Part shown: positions 57,177 to 64,000 of the stretch, piece by piece
Numbering within the stretch: the stretch's first letter is position 1
Layout: the number at the start of each line of letters is the position of its first letter
Assembly: GCA_951828235.1 (NCBI GenBank)
Contig: OX639965.1
Location: 1,604,212 to 1,668,211 of the forward strand
Origin: an uncultured Gammaproteobacteria bacterium
GTDB lineage: Bacteria > Pseudomonadota > Gammaproteobacteria > Steroidobacterales > Foliamicaceae
Length of the DNA: 64,000 nucleotides
Direction: 5' to 3'
Notes under the pieces: model-generated
Told to the model about the DNA's origin: nothing
What the model saw: the letters and a program-made list of their open reading frames with translations, nothing else
The model's database searches: none
Made by a program: the position numbers and the translations under genes

Positions 57177-58493
57177 ATGACTACACGCGATGAGGTGGTG
57201 CTCGGCGGCTACGGCGCGCTGTCGTGGATTGCGGCGCCCGCAATGTTCGGCTACATGCTGACGCGTTCGGCGCGCGATCCCGGCTGGCGCCGCCGGCTCT
57301 CCGAACGCTGGGCCTTGAGGACCCCAGTTTTGCCGCCCGGAGGGGTGTGGCTGCACGGCTCGTCGCTCGGTGAGGCCGGGGCGCTCTCGATGCTGGCCGG
57401 CGAACTGCACGCCCGCCGGCCCGAGCTGCCCATGCTGCTGACGGCCTTCACGCCGGCCGGTTCGGCGGCCATCCGGCGCGGTCTGCGCCAATCGCAGTCT
57501 CACTGCTTCCTGCCGCTGGACCTTGGCGTCGTCAACCGGCGCTTTCTGCGCGCCGCGCGCCCCGGCCTGGGCGTGATCCTGGAAACCGAGATCTGGCCGG
57601 GACTGTTCGCGGCCTGCCGGGCCGCGGGCGTGCCTCTGGTGATGGCCAGCGCCCGCCTCTCGGCGCGTTCCCACGCCCGCTACCGGCGGGTGCGCGGGCT
57701 TGTTTCGGCGGCGTTGCGGGCGGTTCGAACCGTGGGCGCGCAAGGCGAGGAAGATGCACGGCGCTTTGCGGACCTCGGCCCCGGCGGCCTGGACGTGCGC
57801 GTGACCGGCAACCTCAAGTTTCACTTTCGGCCCGGCGCGGGCGTGCTGGAGCGCGGCGCGGAAATCCGCCGGTCGATCGGCCCCGGCCGGCCGGTTTGGA
57901 TCGCCGCCAGCACCCATGAGCCGGAGGAGCAGGTGGCCCTGCAGGCGCACCGACAGGTGCTGGCCGCGCGTGAAGACGCGCTGCTGATCATGGCGCCGCG
58001 CCATCGCGAGCGGTTCCCCGCGGTGCGCGCCTTACTGCAGGAGAGCGGCCTGAAGATCGGAGTGAGGTCGGTCGAAGGCTTGCCGCCAACCGGAGCCCAG
58101 GTCTTTCTGCTGGATTCCCTGGGCGAGATGACGGCCTTCTACGCCGCTGTCGACGTGGCCTTCGTGGGCGGAAGCATCGCGCGGGTGGGCGGGCACAACC
58201 TGCTCGAGCCGGCTGCCTTCGGCCTGCCGGTCCTGGCCGGTCCGCACCTCTTCCAGACGCGGGATACGGCCCGCCTGCTCGGCGAGGCCGGCGCGCTGTT
58301 CATCGTGCATGACGCAAGGGAACTGGCCGGCCGGCTGGCCCGCCTGCTCGACAGTGAGGATGCGCTGCGCAGTGCGGGAGAGGCTGCCAGAAGCTGTCTA
58401 GCGGCGGGCGAGGACGTTCTTGAGGAAACGCTCGCTCTTATTGAGCCGTTTCTTCCGCCTCGGCCTCTTCGGTCTGCGCCATCCAGCTGCTGA
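57177..58493 (+). CDS. kdtA: Kdo transferase
   Basis: 438 residues from ATG 57177 (TTRDEVVLGGYGALSWIAAP start). An N-terminal membrane-associated segment is followed by the GT-B glycosyltransferase domain: VWLHGSSLGEAGALSMLAGE, ILETEIWPGLFAACRAAGVP, VTGNLKFHF, WIAASTHEPEEQ and AFVGGSIARVGGHNLLEPAA. It adds Kdo to lipid A precursor at the inner membrane. Its 3' end overlaps the convergent tolC gene by 56 bases. Confidence 0.95.
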   Translation: MTTRDEVVLGGYGALSWIAAPAMFGYMLTRSARDPGWRRRLSERWALRTPVLPPGGVWLHGSSLGEAGALSMLAGELHARRPELPMLLTAFTPAGSAAIRRGLRQSQSHCFLPLDLGVVNRRFLRAARPGLGVILETEIWPGLFAACRAAGVPLVMASARLSARSHARYRRVRGLVSAALRAVRTVGAQGEEDARRFADLGPGGLDVRVTGNLKFHFRPGAGVLERGAEIRRSIGPGRPVWIAASTHEPEEQVALQAHRQVLAAREDALLIMAPRHRERFPAVRALLQESGLKIGVRSVEGLPPTGAQVFLLDSLGEMTAFYAAVDVAFVGGSIARVGGHNLLEPAAFGLPVLAGPHLFQTRDTARLLGEAGALFIVHDARELAGRLARLLDSEDALRSAGEAARSCLAAGEDVLEETLALIEPFLPPRPLRSAPSSC

Positions 58494-59853
58494 CTTCCGC
58501 GAGGTCCGCTTCGCTCAGGATGCCCGCGGCGTTCTTGAGCGCCAGCACGTTGATGATGAAGTCGTAGCGGCTGCGGGCGTAGTTGCTTTCCGCGGCGACC
58601 AGGGCCTGGCGCGCGGCAAGCACGTCCACGATGGTGCGGGTGCCGATCTCGTAGCCCGCTTCCGTGGCCCGCAGGGCGGTACGGCTGGACGACACCGCTT
58701 GGCGCAGCGCGGTGACGCGGGAAATCTCGGAGCTGACGCCCAGGAAGGCATCGCGGGTCTGGCGCACCACCATGCGTTCGACGCCTTCCAGGCGCTCGGT
58801 GGAAGCGCGGTGCAGGAACCTGGCTTCGCGGACTCGCGACGACCGGTTGAAGCCGTCGAATATCGGAACCGAAAACGTCAGCCGGATCGAGTTGTTGCGG
58901 TTGCTGTCGCGGAAATCGCTGGCCTGGCCCCGGAAGACACGCTCCCGGTTGCCGTTGCCGCCGCCGGTATCCGCCACCAGTTCCAGCGAAGGCAGGTACG
59001 CGGAGCGGCGCAGCTTGACCTCGCTTTCGGCGATGGACGCCGCCAGCCGGGCCGAGACCAAGCTGGGATTCTGCTGCAGGGCCGTGTCCACCCACGATTG
59101 CTGGACATTGGGCGACGGCAGCGGCAGCGGCATGCCTTCGCCGGGCTTGGTGAGGTTGGCGACCGGCATCGGCGCGCCGACGATTTCGCGAAGTTGTTCT
59201 TCGGCGCTCGCCAGGGCGCGCTTGGCGCCGATCTCGGCGGCTACCGCCTGGTCGTGCGCGGCCTGCGCCTCCTGTACGTCGGTGATGGCGATCAGGCCCA
59301 CCTCGAAGCGTTTCTGGGCCTGCTCCAGTTGCCGGGCGATGGCGGTGCGCGCGGCGCTCTGCGCAGTCAGTTCGTCCTGCGCGCCCAGCACCGCGAAGTA
59401 GGCCTGGGAGGTGCGCAGCATGGATTCCTGGCGGGCCGCTTCGAAATCCGCCTCGGACTGCGCCAGGAGGTCCTTGGCCGCGCCCATGGCAATGATGGCG
59501 CCCCAGTCGAACAGGGTCTGGGTCAGCGTCAGGCCCCAGCCGCGGGTCCGCCCATCCGACGAGCTGATATCGGTGATCGGCGCAAACTCGCCGGTGGGCG
59601 TGGGGGCGTAAAACAGCAGCGTGCTGCGGCTGTCGCTGCGGGTGAAGTTGCCGGAGGCGTCCAGTTCCGGGAACAGGAAACTGCGGGCCTGGGACCGGGT
59701 CTCCTGCGCCGCCATCAGGCGGGCCTCGGCCTCGCGCAGCACCGGGTCGCCGGTGCGCGCCCGCTGGTACACCTCAAGCAGGTTTTCCGACCACCCCGGC
59801 AGGGGCGCTGCGACGACCACCGTTAGCGTGGCGAAAAGCAATAATTTCTTCAT
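58438..59853 (-). CDS. tolC: TolC outer-membrane efflux channel
   Basis: 471 residues from ATG 59853. Signal peptide (LLLFATLTVVVAAPLPGWS), then paired outer-membrane-efflux repeats (NLLEVYQRARTGDPVLREAE; QNPSLVSARLAASIAESEV), and an acidic tail. It is the TolC/CyaE-type general channel for tripartite pumps. pcm lies 84 bases upstream on the same strand, a common arrangement in gammaproteobacteria, with kdtA convergent. It is distinct from the T1SS-linked homolog at 13197. Confidence 0.95.
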   Translation of the reverse strand: MKKLLLFATLTVVVAAPLPGWSENLLEVYQRARTGDPVLREAEARLMAAQETRSQARSFLFPELDASGNFTRSDSRSTLLFYAPTPTGEFAPITDISSSDGRTRGWGLTLTQTLFDWGAIIAMGAAKDLLAQSEADFEAARQESMLRTSQAYFAVLGAQDELTAQSAARTAIARQLEQAQKRFEVGLIAITDVQEAQAAHDQAVAAEIGAKRALASAEEQLREIVGAPMPVANLTKPGEGMPLPLPSPNVQQSWVDTALQQNPSLVSARLAASIAESEVKLRRSAYLPSLELVADTGGGNGNRERVFRGQASDFRDSNRNNSIRLTFSVPIFDGFNRSSRVREARFLHRASTERLEGVERMVVRQTRDAFLGVSSEISRVTALRQAVSSSRTALRATEAGYEIGTRTIVDVLAARQALVAAESNYARSRYDFIINVLALKNAAGILSEADLAEVSSWMAQTEEAEAEETAQ

Positions 59854-59937
59854 TGAAGACCAGTCGCGCAAGTCAACGTGGGGATTCTAACCGCTGCCGC
59901 CGATAGCGCAGTGTTCCGCGGGACACGCCAACGCGTA

Positions 59938-60588
59938 CTACAGGTGGAAGGGGTCGGGATGAGGAGCGTTCGTCAACGGCGCCGCAACGGTTTCAAACAG
60001 GGACTCCTCGATTCGCGGCTCACCGGCTGTGATCAGCAGCGCTTCCATGATCGGCTGCTGCCCCACGATGCAGAACAGCCGGCCGCCCTTGTTGAGCCAC
60101 TGCTCGAAGCGGTCGTCGTACCGGGGCAGGGAGCCGGTAAGGACGACGGCGTCGTATGCGGCTTCGGGCTCGAAGTCGAAGGCATCGGCGCAAACGGTCG
60201 TCACGTTTTCCCTTGCCGCGAGCCTTTGCGAAGCGCCGGCATGCAGTTTGGGCGAAATCTCCAGGCTCATCACTTCGCCGGCCATCTGCGCCAGGCAGGC
60301 GGCAAGCCAGCCGCTGCCTGTTCCGATCTCCAGAACACGGTCGCTGCGCTTGAGTTCGAGCGACTGGAGGATCCGGCCCTCAACGGACGGCGTCATCATT
60401 TCCTGGCCGCCGGGCAGCGGCAGCGCCAGGTCGGCGTAGGCCAGCGCGCGGTGCCGCTCCGGGACGAAATCCTCGCGCCGCAGATCGCTGAACACGGCCA
60501 GAACGCGCTCGTCCAGCACGTTCCAGCACCGGACCTGGCCGCGCACCATCCGCTCCCTCGCCGTCATGTCCATCTCTTCCGCCTTCAT
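59938..60588 (-). CDS. Protein-L-isoaspartate O-methyltransferase family
   Basis: 216 residues from ATG 60588. PCMT motifs: ARERMVRGQVRCWNVLDERV, EDFVPERHRALAYADLALPL, LEIGTGSGWLAACLAQMAGE. It uses SAM to methylate isoaspartyl residues, allowing their repair. Members beside tolC are often called Pcm-like because some lack proven activity. The C-terminal PHPDPFHL is short of the usual end. Confidence 0.9.
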   Translation of the reverse strand: MKAEEMDMTARERMVRGQVRCWNVLDERVLAVFSDLRREDFVPERHRALAYADLALPLPGGQEMMTPSVEGRILQSLELKRSDRVLEIGTGSGWLAACLAQMAGEVMSLEISPKLHAGASQRLAARENVTTVCADAFDFEPEAAYDAVVLTGSLPRYDDRFEQWLNKGGRLFCIVGQQPIMEALLITAGEPRIEESLFETVAAPLTNAPHPDPFHL

Positions 60589-60595
60589 CCTTGCA

Positions 60596-62635
60596 TTAGA
60601 GCATGGGGGCGATGAGGAGGGCGACGATGTTGACGATCTTGATCAGCGGGTTGATGGCGGGACCGGCGGTGTCCTTGTAGGGATCGCCGACGGTGTCGCC
60701 CGTAACCGCGGCGTGGTGCGCTTCGGAGCCCTTGCCGCCCAGCGCGCCGTCTTCCACGTATTTCTTGGCGTTGTCCCAGGCGCCGCCGCCGGTGGTCATC
60801 GAGATCGCCACGAACAGCCCGGTGACGATCGAGCCGATCAGCATGCCTCCGAGCGCCTTCGCGTCCGCGCCTTCAGGCATCAGCCAGCCGATCACCAGAA
60901 CCAGCACCACCGGCGCGAGCACCGGCAGCAGCGAGGGCACGATCATTTCGCGGATCGCCGCACGGGTCAGCAGGTCCACGGCGCGCCCGTAGTCGGGCTT
61001 GGCCGTGCCTTCCATGATGCCCGCGATTTCCCTGAACTGGCGGCGCACTTCCTGCACCACGCTGCCGGCGGCGCGTCCCACCGCTTCCATCGCCAGCGCG
61101 CCGAACAGGTACGGGATCAGGCCGCCGATGAACAGGCCGATGATCACGGCCGGGTCGTCCAGGCGGAACACGAAACTCTTGCCGGCCGCCTGCAGGTTAT
61201 GGGTGTAGTCGGCGAACAGAACCAGCGCGGCCAGCCCGGCGGAACCGATGGCGTAGCCCTTGGTGACGGCCTTGGTGGTGTTGCCTACGGCGTCCAGGGG
61301 ATCGGTGATGTTGCGGATCTCTTCGGGCATCTCGGCCATTTCGGCGATGCCGCCGGCGTTGTCGGTGATCGGCCCGAAGGCGTCCAGCGCCACGATCATT
61401 CCGGTCATGGAAAGCATGGCCGTGGCGGCGATCGCGATGCCGTACAGCCCCGCGAACTGGTAGGTGAAGAGGATGCTCAGGCACACCGCCAGCACCGGCA
61501 GCGCGGTGGCCTTCATCGAAAGGCCCAGCCCGGCGATGATGTTGGTGGCGTGGCCGGTCGAAGACGCCTGGGCCAGTTTGCGTACCGGCGAGAACTGCGT
61601 GCTGGTGTAGTAGTCGGTGATCAACATGATTACGCCGGTAAGCACCAGGCCGATCAGCGCACAGCCGAACAGGCTTGCGGGCTGATGCGAACCGGCCTCG
61701 GCCCACATTTGCTGCGTCAGGAACCAGATTCCGATCGCGGCTAGCACGGCGGCCACGATCACGCCCTTGTACAGCGCCGACATGACGCCCTTGCCCTTGC
61801 CTGCGCGCACCGCGAAGGTGCCGATGATGGAGGCCACGATCGACACGGCGCCGATGGCAAGCGGGTACAGCACGGCCGCGTCGGGCGCTTCCTGAATCGT
61901 GAGGAAGCCGAGCAGCATCGTGGCGATGACGGTCACGGCGTAGGTCTCGAACAGGTCGGCGGCCATTCCGGCGCAGTCGCCCACGTTGTCGCCCACGTTG
62001 TCGGCTATGACCGCCGGGTTGCGCGGGTCGTCCTCGGGAATGCCGGCCTCGACCTTGCCGACCAGGTCCGCGCCCACGTCGGCGCCCTTGGTGAAAATAC
62101 CGCCGCCCAGCCGCGCGAAGATCGAAATCAGCGAACCGCCGAAGGCCAGGCCCACGAGCGCGTGAAGCACATCGGCCGTCTCCATGCCGGCGCGGTCCAG
62201 CACCAGGTAATAGCCGGCCACGCCCAGCAGGGCCAGCCCCACCACCAGCATCCCGGTAATCGCCCCGCCGCGGAAGGCCACCGCCAGCGCCGCGTTCATT
62301 CCGTTGTGGGCGGCCTGGGCGGTGCGCGAATTGGCCCGCACCGACACGTTCATCCCGATGTAGCCGGCCGCGCCGGAAAACGCGGCCCCCACGAAGAACC
62401 CGCCGGCCACGGTCCAATCGAGCACGAAACCCAGTATCAGCAGCAGGGGCAGGCCCGCCAGGGCCACCGTCATGTATTGCCGGTTCAGGTAGGCCCTGGC
62501 GCCGACCTGCACCGCCGTGGCGATCTCCTGCATTCGCTCGTTGCCGGCATCCAGCTTCAGCACCCAGCGCGTGCTCACGAGCCCGTAGAGAATGGCCAAG
62601 GCCCCGGCGGCGATGGCGCTGTACACGTAATTCAT
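60596..62635 (-). CDS. hppA: Membrane-bound proton-pumping pyrophosphatase, K+-independent type
   Basis: 679 residues from ATG 62635, about 15-16 helices. Substrate motif [19 protein letters not shown] and the [12 protein letters not shown] segment are visible; Lys in GNTTKA (rather than Ala) is the accepted marker of K+-insensitive H+-PPases. It hydrolyses PPi from biosynthesis to pump protons. A full MITE-like element lies immediately upstream (62648-62916), in the likely promoter region. Confidence 0.96.
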   Translation of the reverse strand: MNYVYSAIAAGALAILYGLVSTRWVLKLDAGNERMQEIATAVQVGARAYLNRQYMTVALAGLPLLLILGFVLDWTVAGGFFVGAAFSGAAGYIGMNVSVRANSRTAQAAHNGMNAALAVAFRGGAITGMLVVGLALLGVAGYYLVLDRAGMETADVLHALVGLAFGGSLISIFARLGGGIFTKGADVGADLVGKVEAGIPEDDPRNPAVIADNVGDNVGDCAGMAADLFETYAVTVIATMLLGFLTIQEAPDAAVLYPLAIGAVSIVASIIGTFAVRAGKGKGVMSALYKGVIVAAVLAAIGIWFLTQQMWAEAGSHQPASLFGCALIGLVLTGVIMLITDYYTSTQFSPVRKLAQASSTGHATNIIAGLGLSMKATALPVLAVCLSILFTYQFAGLYGIAIAATAMLSMTGMIVALDAFGPITDNAGGIAEMAEMPEEIRNITDPLDAVGNTTKAVTKGYAIGSAGLAALVLFADYTHNLQAAGKSFVFRLDDPAVIIGLFIGGLIPYLFGALAMEAVGRAAGSVVQEVRRQFREIAGIMEGTAKPDYGRAVDLLTRAAIREMIVPSLLPVLAPVVLVLVIGWLMPEGADAKALGGMLIGSIVTGLFVAISMTTGGGAWDNAKKYVEDGALGGKGSEAHHAAVTGDTVGDPYKDTAGPAINPLIKIVNIVALLIAPML

Positions 62636-63007
62636 ATGATCTGTCCCAAGTGTGCTGTCCCATAAGTTCGTTGCATTTCAGCGCGTCCCCTGCGGCGTGT
62701 GGCAAGGCGCGGTCCGCCGGGAATGGTAGCCCCCATTGCCCAGGACCGCAACGCGGCTACAGGCCGCAGGGGACGCGCCCTTCGGGAGCGGGCCTGAAGC
62801 GCCACTGCGGCGTTGCCGCCCTGGGCAATACGGGCAAGTATTCCCTGAGGTCGTCGCCTTGCATTGACGCTTCAGGCCCGCTCTGAAAGGCAACGAACTT
62901 ATGGGACAGCACACTAACGTCGGGCGATTGCCCGCAAACCGGCGAATCTTATCCGTTTCCGCGGATAGTAAAATGCGCGCTCCCATTCAGCCGCCCGCGC
63001 TTCCCGG
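62636..63007. other. Divergent gap between hppA and the JAMM peptidase gene
   Basis: 372 bases without a gene. Most is MITE copy 2 (62648-62916). The rest (62917-63007) contains small inverted repeats (CGGGCGATTGCCCG; TATCCGTTTCCGCGGATA) and an AT-rich TAGTAAAAT that could be a -10 region for the plus-strand gene. Confidence 0.6.
62648..62916. mobile_element. MITE-like element, full copy 2
   Basis: About 269 bp. Ends AGTGTGCTGTCCCATAAGTT and AACTTATGGGACAGCACACT are the same as in copy 1; the order of the internal hairpins is reversed, so it is inverted relative to 53480-53747. It sits 12 bases upstream of the hppA start codon. Confidence 0.9.
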
Positions 63008-63424
63008 ATGAACACGATCAATCTGCCCGCCCCGCTGCGGGACGAACTGGAAACGATAGCCGTCAACGGTTACCCCAATGAGACCTGCGGGGTCCTGGTC
63101 GGGGCCTCAACCGACGGCCAGGTGCGGGTGGAGCGGGTATTTCAGGCGCGCAATCTCAACACCGCGCGCGCGCGCGACCGCTACGTGCTGGATCCCGACG
63201 ACCTGATGACGGCGGACGAGGCGGCGCGTGAAGACGGACTGGACATCGTCGGTTTCTGGCACACGCATCCCGATCATCCGGCGCTTCCGTCCGAGACGGA
63301 CCGCGAGGCCGCGTGGGACGGTTATTCCTACGTCATCCTTTCGGTAAGCGGCGCGCGTGTGGAGGACCTGCGTTCCTGGCGGCTCAACGGCGCCGGCTTC
63401 GTGGAAGAGCAGGTGGCGGCATGA
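63008..63424 (+). CDS. M67-family (JAMM/MPN+) metallopeptidase
   Basis: 138 residues from ATG 63008. JAMM zinc motif: Glu in NETCGVLVG, then FWHTHPDHPALPSETD providing the His-x-His and Asp ligands. Bacterial members (Mec+ type) cleave amino acids or tails from ubiquitin-like sulfur carriers. The stop overlaps the ThiS-rhodanese start by 4 bases, so the enzyme and its likely substrate are translationally coupled. Confidence 0.93.
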   Translation: MNTINLPAPLRDELETIAVNGYPNETCGVLVGASTDGQVRVERVFQARNLNTARARDRYVLDPDDLMTADEAAREDGLDIVGFWHTHPDHPALPSETDREAAWDGYSYVILSVSGARVEDLRSWRLNGAGFVEEQVAA

Positions 63425-64000
63425 GCAGGGCGACCGTGCGCATTCCCACGCCGCTGCGCGGTTTTGCCGGGGGCAACAGCGAAATCATGGCCGAAGGTGC
63501 CAGTGTGGGCGCCGTAATGAGCGCGATTGGCGCGGATTACCCGGAACTGCTGGAACGGGTCATGAAGGCGGACGGGCAGCCGCGCGAGTTCGTGAACATC
63601 TATCTGGGCAGCGACAACGTGCGCACGCTGGACGGCATGGAGACGCAGGTGAGCGAGGGCGACGTTCTCTCGATCCTGCCGGCGGTGGCGGGAGGCCGCT
63701 CGGCCCGGGACCGCCGGCTGGCCGACATCCGCGGCAATGTGCCGGAAGTCAGCCCGCGCGAGGCGCTGGAACTGCAACGCTCCGGCGCAGCCCTGATCGA
63801 CGTGCGCGACGCGACCGAAGTTGCCCAGGGCAGCCCGGGCGGCGCGCTCAGGCTGGACCGCAGTTTCCTGGAACTGAGGATCGAGGAGGCGGTTCCGGAC
63901 CTGGACCGTACCCTGGTGGTCACCTGCGCCAGCGGCCAGCGCTCCCTGTTCGCGGCCGATGACTTGAAGCGCATGGGCTACAGCGACGTGCGTTCGCTGG
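63421..64000 (+). CDS. ThiS/MoaD-like sulfur carrier fused to rhodanese domain, 3' end outside window
   Basis: 193 residues visible from ATG 63421, open to the window end. A beta-grasp domain (VRIPTPLRGFAGGNSEIMAE ... GDVLSILPAVAGG, residues 1-92) ends in an internal Gly-Gly instead of a C-terminal one. A rhodanese domain follows with ALIDVRDATEVAQG and active-site loop VTCASGQRS. Further domains, perhaps a ThiF/MoeB adenylyltransferase, may follow downstream. Known: such carriers need an exposed diglycine to be activated; here the neighbouring JAMM peptidase could expose it. Confidence 0.88.
   Translation, partial: MSRATVRIPTPLRGFAGGNSEIMAEGASVGAVMSAIGADYPELLERVMKADGQPREFVNIYLGSDNVRTLDGMETQVSEGDVLSILPAVAGGRSARDRRLADIRGNVPEVSPREALELQRSGAALIDVRDATEVAQGSPGGALRLDRSFLELRIEEAVPDLDRTLVVTCASGQRSLFAADDLKRMGYSDVRSL

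Noticed and set aside
1..64000. tRNA and rRNA genes
   Set aside because: No cloverleaf-like or rRNA-like segment was recognised in any intergenic gap, all of which are short; a covariance search could still find one.

Overview
The window is GC-rich, densely coded proteobacterial DNA with short intergenic gaps and many 4-base start/stop overlaps. Gene content points to a Gram-negative gammaproteobacterium: LPS genes hldE and kdtA, a pcm-tolC pair next to kdtA, a TonB-dependent receptor, a three-part type I secretion system (T1SS), UppP, a DegQ-type protease and B12-dependent ribonucleotide reductase. Cadherin repeats, FG-GAP and MORN remnants, a paraoxonase-like esterase and several CoA-metabolism genes suggest a marine or host-associated (for example sponge-associated) lineage. 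That habitat is inference only; no rRNA or tRNA gene was seen to fix the taxonomy.

Layout. 1-6.2 kb: 3' part of a giant acidic cadherin-repeat surface protein, ending at a clear terminator. 6.2-9.6 kb: a stretch of gene debris (FG-GAP, PIN and MORN remnants, a broken coiled-coil gene, a formylglycine-generating-enzyme-like gene) containing one intact coiled-coil cassette. 9.7-14.6 kb: small ORF plus T1SS ATPase, adaptor and outer-membrane genes, the likely exporter of the adhesin. 14.6-15.6 kb: remnant of a secreted subtilisin/kexin-type protease lacking its catalytic core. 21.2-15.6 kb (minus): tesB - leuC - coiled-coil gene - leuD - CoA-transferase - acetoacetate-decarboxylase-like gene. 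21.3-24.7 kb: DUF1499, NTF2-like, MaoC, folE, mobA and moaC. 24.8-29.3 kb (plus): 2-oxoacid dehydrogenase E1a-E1b-E2, gpmA and a gamma-carbonic anhydrase, tightly coupled. 29.4-43.2 kb: a second coiled-coil cassette, xdhC, a sugar-kinase-like gene, the TonB receptor, a methyltransferase pair, ald, a PON-like esterase, uppP, a MidA-type methyltransferase, folM and tsaD. 43.2-48.5 kb: hicAB, folB, folK, a Tat-exported aldo/keto reductase, cca and degQ. 48.7-51.7 kb: two-gene nrdJ. 51.7-58.5 kb: kduD, TRAP transporter dctPQM, hldE, kdtA. 58.4-62.6 kb (minus): tolC, pcm, hppA. 63-64 kb: a JAMM peptidase and a ThiS-rhodanese fusion cut by the window end.

The most unusual material is non-coding or accessory. 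(1) A dispersed family of membrane-anchored coiled-coil genes (DUF1640/CCDC90-like in shape), each with a similar RBS and a near-consensus sigma70 promoter; one lies inside leuCD and carries eight 21-bp heptad-coding repeats. (2) A 268-bp MITE-like element with long terminal inverted repeats; its ends supply the dctP stop codon and the apparent dctQ start codon. A second full copy lies upstream of hppA, and a 77-bp deleted copy forms the dctM stop. (3) Two further families of palindromic repeats, one of which has entered the coding sequence of the E2 linker.
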